From a virus, in IMG/VR virus record IMGVR_UViG_3300028590_000039, positions 1 to 42,996 of that record: a stretch of 42,996 nucleotides of DNA; one strand, given 5' to 3'. The translations under genes and the position numbers were made by a program. Each line of letters starts with the position of its first letter. The stretch's first letter is position 1. Below are positions 8,034 to 15,360 of the stretch, one piece after another. The notes beneath the pieces were generated by a model. It did no database searches and had not been told where the DNA came from. It worked only from the letters and a program-made list of their open reading frames with translations.

Positions 8034-8372
8034 GTGGCCTACGACCAGCGCAAGCGCACCGGTCCACTGGCACCAGGCCAGATCAAGATCATCGAAGGTC
8101 TGGTAGCGGGCAGGCGCCAGAACGAGATCGCCAAGGAAATGCACGTCTCGGTCTCCCACGTCTCGGCCGAGGTCCGCGTCGCCGCATCCCGAATGGGCGT
8201 TGCCACCACCAACGCGGCCTGCGCCCGATGGGGCACCGCACTGGCCTACCTGGACGCGGCCGACCTGCTGGAGCAGCAGGCGTCCTGGGATGCCGACCAG
8301 CAGGTGGCCGACGTCCTGCGGGAACTCGTGGCCATCCTGCGCAGCCGCGCAGCCGCGCTCATCCCTGAATGA
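8034..8372 (+). CDS. LuxR-type HTH regulator, 112 aa
   Basis: GTG start 5 bases after GGAAGGAGG. The open frame begins earlier but would cross the -10 box. Residues 12-56 (LAPGQIKIIEGLVAGRRQNE then IAKEMHVSVSHVSAEVRVAA) match the GerE/LuxR C-terminal HTH, with no receiver domain. The C-terminal half is helical, with DAADLLEQQASWDADQQVAD, perhaps for dimerisation. First gene of the early operon and so a candidate for control of the phage promoters. The next gene overlaps its stop by ATGA. Confidence 0.8.
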   Translation: MAYDQRKRTGPLAPGQIKIIEGLVAGRRQNEIAKEMHVSVSHVSAEVRVAASRMGVATTNAACARWGTALAYLDAADLLEQQASWDADQQVADVLRELVAILRSRAAALIPE

Positions 8373-8584
8373 GCCGGAAGCGCTGGATCCAGCTCCCGTT
8401 CCCAGGCTTTTACGAGGGCCACACCGTGGACCTGCCCCCGGGCATCGACCACGGTGGTCCCTCGGCCTACAACCGGTACAAGTGCCGGTGCGGCCTCTGC
8501 AAGGGGTGGCGCCAGTCCTACGACCGGACGACCTGGGAGATCAAGCACCGTCAGCAGAAACGCAACGAGAAGAGGCAGCCATGA
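8369..8584 (+). CDS. Small CxC..C protein, 71 aa
   Basis: ATG overlaps the previous stop (ATGA). The core NRYKCRCGLCKGW has Cys residues able to bind one metal ion, after an HGGPSAYNRY segment. The C-terminus is very basic (KHRQQKRNEKRQ), so nucleic-acid binding is possible. Similar short CRC-motif proteins are frequent in actinophages. I do not know a defined function. Confidence 0.75.
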   Translation: MSRKRWIQLPFPGFYEGHTVDLPPGIDHGGPSAYNRYKCRCGLCKGWRQSYDRTTWEIKHRQQKRNEKRQP

Positions 8585-8775
8585 CCAAGTTCAAGGTCGG
8601 CGACCGGGTGAAGATCACCGTGGATGCCGACCCCTTCCCCCGGGGGACCGGCGGAATGATCGACTACACCAGCCCGAACGCCCTCCTGTCGATCGGGTGC
8701 GGAGTACAGCTGGACGGGGACCCGACCGGGCTTTCCGCGTGGTTCGACTGGAACGAACTGGAGCTGGAGTCATGA
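8581..8775 (+). CDS. Small KOW/SH3-like protein, 64 aa
   Basis: ATG overlaps the upstream stop (ATGA). It opens with FKVGDRVKITVDAD, a hallmark of small beta-barrel SH3/KOW-like domains, and ends acidic (WNELELES). Probably a nucleic-acid- or protein-binding barrel. No specific role is evident. Confidence 0.7.
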   Translation: MTKFKVGDRVKITVDADPFPRGTGGMIDYTSPNALLSIGCGVQLDGDPTGLSAWFDWNELELES

Positions 8776-8996
8776 TCCTCAGCATCTGGGTGTTCTTCAT
8801 CGTCGGCGACCCGCTCGCCACCGACCACGGCACCCCCTACGTCCAGCAGACCGTCCCGGCCAGCGTGCACGCGTCCCGCGACGCGTCGTACGTGGTCGAG
8901 CAGACGTGCCGGAGCAAGTTCGAGCGGCTCTACCCCGGCCACCACGTGTGCGACTCGGGATGGTGCCAGCAGGAAGTCCGGGTGATGGGTGGATGA
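8772..8996 (+). CDS. Hypothetical 74-aa protein with hydrophobic N-terminus
   Basis: ATGA overlap on both sides. The N-terminus (MILSIWVFFIVGDPLA) is hydrophobic and short, possibly a membrane or signal segment. Three Cys residues lie in the C-terminal half (QTC, HVCDSGWC). No family is recognised. Its placement before the helicase suggests coupled translation only. Confidence 0.65.
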   Translation: MILSIWVFFIVGDPLATDHGTPYVQQTVPASVHASRDASYVVEQTCRSKFERLYPGHHVCDSGWCQQEVRVMGG

Positions 8997-10624
8997 CCGA
9001 GATCAAGCTGCGCGACTACCAGCGCGACGCCATCGACGCCGTGTTCAAGGCGTGGGCGGACGGCATGCAGCGTCCGGCGGTCGTGCTCCCGACCGGCGCC
9101 GGGAAGACGGTCGTCTTCTCGGCCCTGGTGAAGGAGTGGCGGGTACGGGCGGAGGCAGGCTGGCAGTACGGCCGACGCGTCATGATCCTGGCCCACCGTG
9201 ACGAGTTGGTCGATCAGGCCATCGCGAAGCTGCGGGCGGTCATGCCGGGCGTGAACGTCGGCAAGGTCAAGGCCGAGTCCAACGACGTGGATGCCGACGT
9301 CATGGTCTGCTCCGTGCAGACCCTGGCCAGCGCCAAGCGCCGGTCGGAGCTGTTCCGGGGCGAGGAACGCCAGGGCAAGATCGGCCTGATCATCACCGAC
9401 GAGTGCCACCACGCCACCGCAGCGTCGTACCAGAAGATCTACGACGCATTCCCGGACGCGCTCCAGCTCGGTGTCACGGCCACCATGGCCCGTGGCGACC
9501 AGCAGGGGCTCGGGGACCAGTGGCAGGACGTGGTCTACAAGCGCTCCATCCTCTGGATGATCTCCAAGGGGTACCTGACCGACGTCCGGACCAAGCGCAT
9601 CGACCTGGAGTCGCTGAGCATGGCCGGGGTCAAGGTCGGCATGGGCGACTGGCAGGCCGGAGCGCTCGGTGACGCGCTCATGGAGTCCAAGTTCGACTCG
9701 GTCATCGCAGACGCCTACAGGGAGCACGCAGGGGTCCGCCAGGGCATCGTGTTCACACCGACCGTGGAAACGGCCAGGGCCGCCCGTGAGGCCTTGCACG
9801 TGGCGGGTGTGCCGTCTGCCGTGGTGAGCGGGGAGACATCCCGGGAAGAGCGTCAGGTGGTCTACGACGACTTCCGGACCGGCCTGACACAAGTTCTTGT
9901 TAACTGCATGGTCCTCACCGAGGGCTTCGACATGCCACAGGCCGAGGTGGCAGTCATCGCCCGGCCGACCCGGTCCGCACCGCTGTACGCCCAGATGGTC
10001 GGGCGCGTCCTGCGCCCCTATCCGGGCAAGACGGAGGCGCTGGTCCTGGACCTGGTCGGCGCGTCGGCGAACAAGCTGCGCACGTTGATCGACCTGGAGC
10101 CCGGGGTCGTCGAGGCGATCGGGGACGGTGAGTCGCTGGCCGAGGCGGTTGTGCGTGAGGCCGAGGCGCAGGAGAAGAAGGTGCCTGCGGGCTCGTTGGC
10201 CTTCGAGCTGAAGGTGCGCGAGGTCAACTCCTTCGAAGCCTCCGAGCACGCGTGGCAGCGCACCCCCAAGGGCGTGCTGTTCATCAACTGCGGGACGGTG
10301 CGGGTGTTCCTGTGGCCGTCCGCCGAACCGGGCACCTGGGACGTCTGCACGCATACCAGGGACGGTGGCTGGCAGCGTACGGAGCGTCTTGGGCTGGACC
10401 TGGGGTCGGCCATGGCGTGGGGCGAGGCGACTGCTGAGGACTACGCCGACTTCTCGGTGGCCCGCAGCGCTCGGTGGCGCAGGGACAAGCCGTCCCAGGG
10501 ACAGCTCGACTACGCGGTTGCCCTGGGCATCGAGGGTGCCGACCGGATGCGCCGTGGCGAGCTGTCGGAGGCCATTGACCTGCGGCTCAGCGCGGACATC
10601 TTCGATCCGTACGTCAGGGGTTGA
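8993..10624 (+). CDS. SF2 DEAD/DEAH-type helicase, 543 aa
   Basis: Start is the ATG of MTEIKLRDYQRDA, overlapping the previous stop by 4 bp. Helicase motifs: Q-like RDYQRDA, Walker A PTGAGKT (33-39), motif II DECH (136-139), motif III GVTAT (160-164), and motif VI QMVGRVLR (334-341). The first two-thirds is a standard two-domain UvrB/RecG/DEAD-like core. The last 170 residues are specific to this protein. It probably remodels or unwinds DNA in phage replication or recombination. The stop TGA lies inside the -35 of the next promoter. Confidence 0.93.
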   Translation: MTEIKLRDYQRDAIDAVFKAWADGMQRPAVVLPTGAGKTVVFSALVKEWRVRAEAGWQYGRRVMILAHRDELVDQAIAKLRAVMPGVNVGKVKAESNDVDADVMVCSVQTLASAKRRSELFRGEERQGKIGLIITDECHHATAASYQKIYDAFPDALQLGVTATMARGDQQGLGDQWQDVVYKRSILWMISKGYLTDVRTKRIDLESLSMAGVKVGMGDWQAGALGDALMESKFDSVIADAYREHAGVRQGIVFTPTVETARAAREALHVAGVPSAVVSGETSREERQVVYDDFRTGLTQVLVNCMVLTEGFDMPQAEVAVIARPTRSAPLYAQMVGRVLRPYPGKTEALVLDLVGASANKLRTLIDLEPGVVEAIGDGESLAEAVVREAEAQEKKVPAGSLAFELKVREVNSFEASEHAWQRTPKGVLFINCGTVRVFLWPSAEPGTWDVCTHTRDGGWQRTERLGLDLGSAMAWGEATAEDYADFSVARSARWRRDKPSQGQLDYAVALGIEGADRMRRGELSEAIDLRLSADIFDPYVRG

Positions 10625-10661
10625 CAACCTCGTACGGCTGGTTGTTTAATTGAGACATCGG
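10608..10661 (+). promoter_or_regulatory. Early promoter with conserved box
   Basis: TTGACA (10621-10626), 18-bp spacer, TTTAAT (10645-10650) inside the conserved box. The extended -35 GTCAGGGGTTGACA overlaps the helicase stop codon (TGA at 10622-10624). It drives the ParB-like gene and the long operon behind it. Confidence 0.8.
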
Positions 10662-10663
10662 AA

Positions 10664-10694
10664 GGGGGCCGGACAAGTGAGAGGCCCGGCCCCC
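10664..10694 (+). promoter_or_regulatory. Leader hairpin of the ParB-like gene
   Basis: GGGGGCCGG (10664-10672) pairs with CCGGCCCCC (10686-10694) a few bases after the expected transcription start. The GTG of the next gene follows after about 30 nt. A possible attenuator or transcript-stabilising stem. Confidence 0.5.
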
Positions 10695-10724
10695 TCCACC
10701 CCGATCACCTCAAGGGAGAAGCAA

Positions 10725-11519
10725 GTGAAGATCGAGATCCAGGACGTCACCCCCGAGCTGGCAGCCCAGCTCCTCAAGCTCAACACCCGCAACCGCAACC
10801 TCAACGCCAAGACGGTCGCGGCCTACGCCAGGGCCATGGCTCGCGGTGACTGGAAGGTCAACGGCGACCCGTTCTACCGGACCGATACCGAGAACCGCAT
10901 CTCGGACGGCCAGCACCGCCTCGAAGCAGTCGTCCAGTCCGGAGTTACCCTCCCGGGGATGCTGGTCGTCACCGGCCTGGACCCCGAAGCCCAGGACACC
11001 ATGGACTCCGGCCGCAAGCGCACCACGGCCGACGCGCTCAGCATCCACGGCATGAGCAACGCCAACGTCCTGTCCGCCGTCGCCCGGCGGGCCTGGATGT
11101 GGGACCGGGGCAACTACAAGTTCACCAACACCGAGTCCCCCTCCACGGCCGAGATCCGGGAGGTCCTCCAGACCTACCCGAGCATCGTCCGCTCAGCTGA
11201 GATCGGCGCCCGCACCAACAGCAGTTACCGGCCCGCCGGAGCCACCGTCACCGGGTTCGCCCACCACCTCTTCCACAACATCCAGGAAGACTTGGCGGCC
11301 GAGTTCTTCGCCCAGCTGGCCACCGGCGCCGGTCTCACCGAGGGACACCCGGTCCTGACCCTGCGCAGCCGCCTCGTGCGCGACAAGGTCACCGGCAAGG
11401 TCCTCACCACGCCGCTCGCGCTCGCGTACTACATCCGGTGCTGGAACGCGCTGCGCGAGGACCGTCCGCTCACCGTCATCGTGCACACGGCCGCAGAGCC
11501 CATGCCGATGCCCGTCTAG
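10725..11519 (+). CDS. ParB-like domain protein, 264 aa
   Basis: GTG start with AAGGGAGAA upstream. Residues 35-80 include DWKVNGDPFYRTDTENRI then SDGQHRLEAVVQSG (60-73), the signature of ParB/sulfiredoxin-fold proteins, where this loop binds nucleotide. The remainder is helical and could bind DNA. Actinophage relatives are usually labelled ParB-like nuclease, but I see no separate nuclease motif. It opens its own promoter unit, upstream of a resolvase-like gene and the hexamer-array gene. Partition, regulation or DNA processing are all possible. Confidence 0.75.
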   Translation: MKIEIQDVTPELAAQLLKLNTRNRNLNAKTVAAYARAMARGDWKVNGDPFYRTDTENRISDGQHRLEAVVQSGVTLPGMLVVTGLDPEAQDTMDSGRKRTTADALSIHGMSNANVLSAVARRAWMWDRGNYKFTNTESPSTAEIREVLQTYPSIVRSAEIGARTNSSYRPAGATVTGFAHHLFHNIQEDLAAEFFAQLATGAGLTEGHPVLTLRSRLVRDKVTGKVLTTPLALAYYIRCWNALREDRPLTVIVHTAAEPMPMPV

Positions 11520-11526
11520 CACCACA

Positions 11527-11567
11527 GCCCCGATGGTCGCAGGGCGGGTCCGACTCCCGCCCGGGGC
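11527..11567 (+). other. tRNA-like fold lacking an anticodon arm
   Basis: Outer stem GCCCCG/CGGGGC (11527-11532 with 11562-11567) encloses a D-arm-like ATGGTCGCA and an inner T-arm-like stem-loop (GGCGGG-tccgact-CCCGCC, 11543-11561). The order recalls a tRNA remnant without an anticodon arm, or a nested terminator. It lies between the ParB-like gene and the 67-aa gene. Confidence 0.35.
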
Positions 11568-11596
11568 ACTCCGCACCACCCGAGAGAGGAGAAATC

Positions 11597-11800
11597 ATGG
11601 ACGTCAACTGGGCACAGCTGGGGTTCGCAGGTGGCCTCGGACTTGTGATCGGTTTCGTGGTCCTGGCGTCCGGTGTATGGATGGACAAGATCCGTGACCG
11701 GAAGTTTAACCGCGATGTGCGGGCCCTGACCGGTGCTCCGGACGTGCGCCGGACGAACCGCGCGATCCGGATGATCCGGGGTCTGCGCCGTGGCGCGTAA
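11597..11800 (+). CDS. Small single-TM membrane protein, 67 aa
   Basis: ATG at 11597 after GAGAGAGGAG. Residues 8-28 (LGFAGGLGLVIGFVVLASGVW) form one transmembrane helix. The C-terminal 35 residues are strongly basic and probably cytoplasmic. No family is recognised. The next gene starts within its last 11 bases. Confidence 0.75.
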   Translation: MDVNWAQLGFAGGLGLVIGFVVLASGVWMDKIRDRKFNRDVRALTGAPDVRRTNRAIRMIRGLRRGA

Positions 11801-12170
11801 CACCACCCGGCAGGGCGCCAACTTCGAACTCAAGGTGATGCACGACCTGGAGGGGCACGGGTACACGTGCCTGCGCTCCTCCGGTTCGCGCGGCGCCGTC
11901 GACGTTGTGGCGGTGGCAGAGCTGGGGCGGTTCAACCTGTTCGACGAAACCGGCTACCTGCTCTTCATCCAGTGCAAGATCACCAACCCGGTGATCCCGC
12001 CCTACGAGCGCACCGCCGTCCAGGACCTGGCCATGAGGGCCGCAGCAATCCCTCTCGTGGCCCACTGGGCGGCCGACAAGACCACCGGACTCATGAGGGT
12101 CCACTACCGAATGCTGACGGGCCCCGGGCCCAGGGACTGGGCGCACTGGGCGCCCGGGGAGGATGACTGA
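11790..12170 (+). CDS. Holliday-junction-resolvase-like nuclease, 126 aa
   Basis: GTG start overlapping the previous gene by 11 bp. It matches the small archaeal-Hjc/VRR-NUC-like PD-(D/E)XK fold: Glu13 in GANFELKV, GSRGAVDVVAV with Asp38, and IQCK at 60-63. The usual ExK is QxK here, as in many phage members. The likely role is cutting branched DNA during recombination or clearing replicated DNA before packaging. The 1-bp TGATG junction with the next gene indicates coupling. Confidence 0.85.
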   Translation: MARNTTRQGANFELKVMHDLEGHGYTCLRSSGSRGAVDVVAVAELGRFNLFDETGYLLFIQCKITNPVIPPYERTAVQDLAMRAAAIPLVAHWAADKTTGLMRVHYRMLTGPGPRDWAHWAPGEDD

Positions 12171-12907
12171 TGGCGATCTTCACCTACGCGGACTACGACG
12201 GCGACGAACTGGACGTGCACGACAACCCCGAACGGGGTACCCCGGCGCTCGTCTTCCACAGCACCCGGAACAACGACCGCACCCGCACGCTCGTGAGCGT
12301 CCAGCTGAGCCGTGAGGAGGTCACCAAGCTCCACGCGGCCCTGGGTGAATGGCTGTACCCCGCCTACGCGGGCACCCCCGACACCAGCCTCCTGGAGCGC
12401 ATGGTCCGCAAGGCGGCCGAGGACGCCGTGAGCGCGGTCCTCCCCCTCGCGGCCCGCCCCGGCGCCGGACACATCGACGTCGATCCCGAGCCGCGCGACG
12501 TCGGCCACCCCGAGCCCACGTGGGACGACAAGCTGTGGGGCTCCATGGACGGTCCCGAGAGCGGCGGCCCGTGCGGGGAGCTGGCCAAGCGCGGCGTGCG
12601 CCTCAGCGACCCCTGTCAGGCCTGCGGGTACCTGTGGGCGCTCCACCGGGCGCAGCCCGTCTGCGGGTGCATCCGGACCGGCGCCCCCATCGGCGAGCAG
12701 TGCCCCGACTGCGCGCACTGGCACCGCACCGGCACCCGCTGTATGAAGCCCAGTGAGGTACAGGCGCCCCGACAGCTGGTCGGCTGCGAGTGCGGACACC
12801 GATGGGGTCTCCACGGCGGTGCTGCTTGCCACGGCCAGATCTCGGGCGGCCGTACCTGCGAGTGCACCCGGCTCACCCAGGCCGATGCGCACCGGGGCCT
12901 CCAGTGA
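12170..12907 (+). CDS. Cys/His-rich protein, 245 aa
   Basis: ATG overlaps the previous stop. The N-terminal 80 residues look globular, with FTYADYDGDELDVHD and SREEVTKLHAALGEWLY. From about residue 130 there are repeated zinc-knuckle-like units (CQACGYLWALH, CGC, CPDCAHWH, CECGHRWGLH, CECT), so several zinc sites are probable. No enzyme family is recognised. The last 280 bp already contain copies of the GYACYC/GRGTRC hexamer that fills the following gene. Confidence 0.75.
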   Translation: MAIFTYADYDGDELDVHDNPERGTPALVFHSTRNNDRTRTLVSVQLSREEVTKLHAALGEWLYPAYAGTPDTSLLERMVRKAAEDAVSAVLPLAARPGAGHIDVDPEPRDVGHPEPTWDDKLWGSMDGPESGGPCGELAKRGVRLSDPCQACGYLWALHRAQPVCGCIRTGAPIGEQCPDCAHWHRTGTRCMKPSEVQAPRQLVGCECGHRWGLHGGAACHGQISGGRTCECTRLTQADAHRGLQ

Positions 12908-13710
12908 GTGCGGGTACCCGCAAGGACTGGATCCTCTGGGGTGCACTCGGGTGCGCACTCGTCTCCACCGCGCACGCCGAGTACACCCTGGCCACCGCAG
13001 CGCACTTCAACGAGTACGTCGCACTCGCCGTACCCGGCGCACTCGACCTGTACGTGGTGCGCGCACTCCAGCAGCGCCGGGACGTGTTCGTGGCCGTACT
13101 CGCGATGGTCGCGGCCAACGTGACCTCGCACCTGATCGCCGGAGGCGTACTCGACGTCCGGTGGCCGGTCATCGCGGCCGTGGGTGCAGTCGCACCCCTG
13201 ATCGTGTGGCGGGTGTACTCGCTGAAGTACACCCGTACCCGGCAGGAACTCATCTGGGGTACGGAGGCGGGTGCAGTGAGTGCACCCGTACCCGACTCCG
13301 CACCCGAGGCGGGTACACCCGTACCCGTCGCAGGTCAGAGCCTTGCACCCGTACCCGCATGGGCGCCCGGCTACCACCTGGACGGGTGCGACGGACAGCA
13401 CAAGGGCGAAGGCCCGATCGCCTGCACCCACCGCGCGAGTCAGCTGGAGTACGCCGCACCCGACCACGTACCCGCCGACTGGATGGCGGCCGAGTACCCC
13501 GAGACGTACCCGGGTACGGCCGTACTCGCCGCACAGGAAGACGAGTACGCGGACAAGTGGGAGGCGAGTGCGGACGCACCCGTGCCGTACCTGCGCCCGG
13601 TGCCCGCACTCCCGCCCGAGTACACCCCGGGTACGGCAGTGCACTCGGTCGTACTCGAAGATCGCGACAAGGAGTACGCCGCACCCGCGAAGGAGTACGC
13701 GGCCGGGTGC
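12626..13710. repeat. Dense array of hexamer GYACYC/GRGTRC
   Basis: By hand I count about 57 occurrences (some overlapping) of GTACCC, GTACTC, GCACCC, GCACTC or their complements in 1.08 kb, about 51 of them within 12904-13710. Eight hexamers out of 4096 would give only a few. They appear in both orientations and in all three codon phases, and they force codons that are uncommon in this GC-rich genome (GTA, GCA). The tape-measure gene shows only isolated copies. Selection acting on the DNA itself is the likeliest cause. Confidence 0.85.
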
Positions 13711-13818
13711 GCCATGTCCGGCACGGTTCCGTCCGTCCGGGGCATGCGGCGCGAACTCAGCATCGGACAGGACCGTGCGGACCGGCTGCTTGCGTGGCTC
13801 GAATCGGAAGAGAAGTGA
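12904..13818 (+). CDS. DUF2637-like membrane protein with C-terminal helical domain, 304 aa
   Basis: GTG overlaps the previous stop. Residues 9-104 contain about four membrane helices with the DUF2637-like signatures VPGALDLYVVRAL and AANVTSHL, as in spread/transfer-associated proteins of Streptomyces plasmids. A Pro/Ala/Tyr-rich linker (120-270) follows, with a possible Cys/His pair (C162, C174). The last 30 residues (SVRGMRRELSIGQDRADRLL) look like a small winged-helix or wHTH end, also typical of DUF2637 proteins. The gene is saturated with the GYACYC/GRGTRC hexamer. The role in a phage is unknown; membrane-tethered DNA binding is an inference. Confidence 0.75.
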   Translation: MSAGTRKDWILWGALGCALVSTAHAEYTLATAAHFNEYVALAVPGALDLYVVRALQQRRDVFVAVLAMVAANVTSHLIAGGVLDVRWPVIAAVGAVAPLIVWRVYSLKYTRTRQELIWGTEAGAVSAPVPDSAPEAGTPVPVAGQSLAPVPAWAPGYHLDGCDGQHKGEGPIACTHRASQLEYAAPDHVPADWMAAEYPETYPGTAVLAAQEDEYADKWEASADAPVPYLRPVPALPPEYTPGTAVHSVVLEDRDKEYAAPAKEYAAGCAMSGTVPSVRGMRRELSIGQDRADRLLAWLESEEK

Positions 13819-14042
13819 AGTTCATCGTCGCCCAGAACTACCAGCGCTACTACTGGTGGTGCCGGGAGCAGAATCCGCCGCTGAATCCGCGCGGACCCGA
13901 AGTCAAGTACGTGAAAGACATCAACACCCTGCGCGGCGTGGCGGTCGGATTCGACTACCTGTGCATCGGCGACTGGACCAGCCGCCCCGACTGGCGCGAT
14001 ATCCACCACGTCCTGCTCACCCGTGGAAAGAGGCCACAGTGA
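13815..14042 (+). CDS. Hypothetical aromatic-rich protein, 75 aa
   Basis: GTG overlaps the previous stop by 4 bp. It begins VKFIVAQNYQRYYWWCREQN and has a central beta-strand pattern (VKYVKDINTLRGVAVGFDYL). The register resembles small phage proteins that may act as nucleotide-binding or Rossmann-like fragments, but I cannot assign a family. The hexamer array stops before this gene. Confidence 0.7.
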   Translation: MKFIVAQNYQRYYWWCREQNPPLNPRGPEVKYVKDINTLRGVAVGFDYLCIGDWTSRPDWRDIHHVLLTRGKRPQ

Positions 14043-14122
14043 AAGACTTCATGCTCGGTCTGGTCTGGGGCCTCGCGGCCCTGGTCGCCCTGACCGCCTT
14101 CATGGACTGGGTGCTGCGATGA
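14039..14122 (+). CDS. 27-residue single-TM peptide
   Basis: GTG start in a 4-bp overlap, ending in a 4-bp overlap with the next ATG. The product is one hydrophobic helix (MLGLVWGLAALVALTAFMDW) with a terminal Arg. Overlaps on both sides argue for real translation despite the tiny size. Membrane peptide of unknown role. Confidence 0.55.
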   Translation: MKDFMLGLVWGLAALVALTAFMDWVLR

Positions 14123-14640
14123 ACGCCACTGAAGGCATTACCTACGGCACCCTTGTCATCGGCCTGATCTGCCTCGCGGCGGAGCTCGCCGACTGGTGGC
14201 CCGGCTTCAGGGCCTTACGGAAGGCCCCGCTCAAGCACGTGGCCGACCTGGCCCCCTTCTCGGCCATGTGGGCGGTCGGCGCACTGATGGCCATGTGCAC
14301 CGGAGGCGTTGTCGGATGGCTCACGGACTGGTTCGTCTGGGGTGCCGGATGGCTCGGTGACGCAGCCCTGATCTACGGGGTCGGGGGCGAGCGTCAGGCG
14401 GTCGCCCAGGGCCTCTCGCAGCCCCTCACGAACGGCGGGCTGGCCATGACGCTGATCATCCTCACCATTGCGGTCATCAGGATGAAGCGGGCCGGGGACG
14501 GACTCGGCTGGAGCCACAAGCGGGGCATCGTATCGGGGGCCACACTCGGTCTCTCGGCCGGGGTGGCGGCCGTGGTCGCCGTACCGCTCGCCTCGGCCGT
14601 CAACATGGCCGGGGCGTGGATCCCCGGGGGCACGCTGTGA
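14119..14640 (+). CDS. Multi-pass membrane protein, 173 aa
   Basis: ATG overlaps the preceding stop. Hydrophobic segments near residues 9-24, 46-67, 107-121 and 138-163 suggest four membrane helices. The loop around 85-105 is polar. No family is recognised. It sits in a run of small membrane proteins after the DUF2637-like gene, a common place in actinophages for genes altering the host envelope. Confidence 0.75.
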   Translation: MNATEGITYGTLVIGLICLAAELADWWPGFRALRKAPLKHVADLAPFSAMWAVGALMAMCTGGVVGWLTDWFVWGAGWLGDAALIYGVGGERQAVAQGLSQPLTNGGLAMTLIILTIAVIRMKRAGDGLGWSHKRGIVSGATLGLSAGVAAVVAVPLASAVNMAGAWIPGGTL

Positions 14641-14957
14641 CCCCCGAACAGCAAGGGGCGGCCGTCCTCGTGACGGCCGCCGCCGGGGTCGGCATCGCAG
14701 TGTTCGTCTACTCCCGGGACGCGTTCGTACTCCTCGTGTGGGCACTCGGTGCGGTGGCCGTCTGGTGGGCCGGATGCCGCCCCAACAAGCCCGTGCAGGA
14801 CGCACCTAACCCCGCTCCCCCACCGCTCTCCGAGAGGGGCTCGGAGGAAGAACCGCAGGTCACGCTGATGCGTGACACGACGCACGCCAACCGCTGGATG
14901 GTCACCCGGCCTTCGCCGTGGCTGACGGAAGAGATCACCAAGGAGGCCGAATCATGA
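14637..14957 (+). CDS. Two-TM membrane protein, 106 aa
   Basis: GTG overlaps the previous stop. Helices at about 7-22 and 27-45 are followed by a Pro-rich linker (PNPAPPPLSERGSEEE) and a soluble tail with WMVTRPSPWLTEEI. The tail is probably cytoplasmic. No family is recognised. It is coupled to the next gene by ATGA. Confidence 0.7.
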   Translation: MTPEQQGAAVLVTAAAGVGIAVFVYSRDAFVLLVWALGAVAVWWAGCRPNKPVQDAPNPAPPPLSERGSEEEPQVTLMRDTTHANRWMVTRPSPWLTEEITKEAES

Positions 14958-15157
14958 GCGAGCGCACCACGAAGTACGTGACCCTGACCGTCAAGGCCAC
15001 CTTCCACGGCGACTACATCGACGTCGATGAAGTCGCCAGCCACCTCCAGGGCTGGATCGAGGGCGCCCTGGACGACCGGGACGACCTCCACGAGTGGACG
15101 TTCGGCCCCGCCAGCGTCCGTGAGGTCACCGGCGATCCGGAAGGGTACGACAAATGA
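14954..15157 (+). CDS. Small acidic protein, 67 aa
   Basis: ATG overlaps the preceding stop; GGAGG lies about 10 bp upstream. An alpha/beta protein (YVTLTVKATFHGDYIDVDEV, then a helix LQGWIEGALDDRDDL). Short relatives are common among actinophage hypothetical proteins. No function can be given. Confidence 0.7.
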   Translation: MSERTTKYVTLTVKATFHGDYIDVDEVASHLQGWIEGALDDRDDLHEWTFGPASVREVTGDPEGYDK

Positions 15158-15279
15158 CACTCAAGCAGCCGGACCCCGCCAAGGCGGACCCGAAGTACAC
15201 AACCGTCTACAGCGCCTCACGCGGGGGCCACTACCCGCCGAAGCCCAAGCCCGTACCGGCCACCCCGAAGCAGAAGTAG
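15154..15279 (+). CDS. Short basic Pro/Lys-rich protein, 41 aa
   Basis: ATG overlaps the previous stop; the last gene of the early operon, 11 bp before a terminator hairpin. The C-terminus is rich in Pro and Lys (YPPKPKPVPATPKQK) and probably unstructured. Function unknown. Confidence 0.6.
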   Translation: MTLKQPDPAKADPKYTTVYSASRGGHYPPKPKPVPATPKQK

Positions 15280-15289
15280 ACCGCACAAC

Positions 15290-15323
15290 CGAAGCCCCCT
15301 GTCTGCCAGGTCAGGGGGCTTCG
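15290..15323 (+). terminator. Terminator ending the early operon
   Basis: Perfect 12-bp stem CGAAGCCCCCTG/CAGGGGGCTTCG with a 10-nt loop between the 41-aa gene and the endolysin. No T-run follows, as is usual for strong GC-rich hairpin terminators in actinobacteria. Confidence 0.75.
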
Positions 15324-15360
15324 GCGTACCCTGGGTCAGACGACGACACAGGGACGTGAT

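Noticed and set aside
8930-10627. 565-aa minus-strand frame across the helicase
   Set aside because: Antisense shadow of a gene with a full set of helicase motifs.
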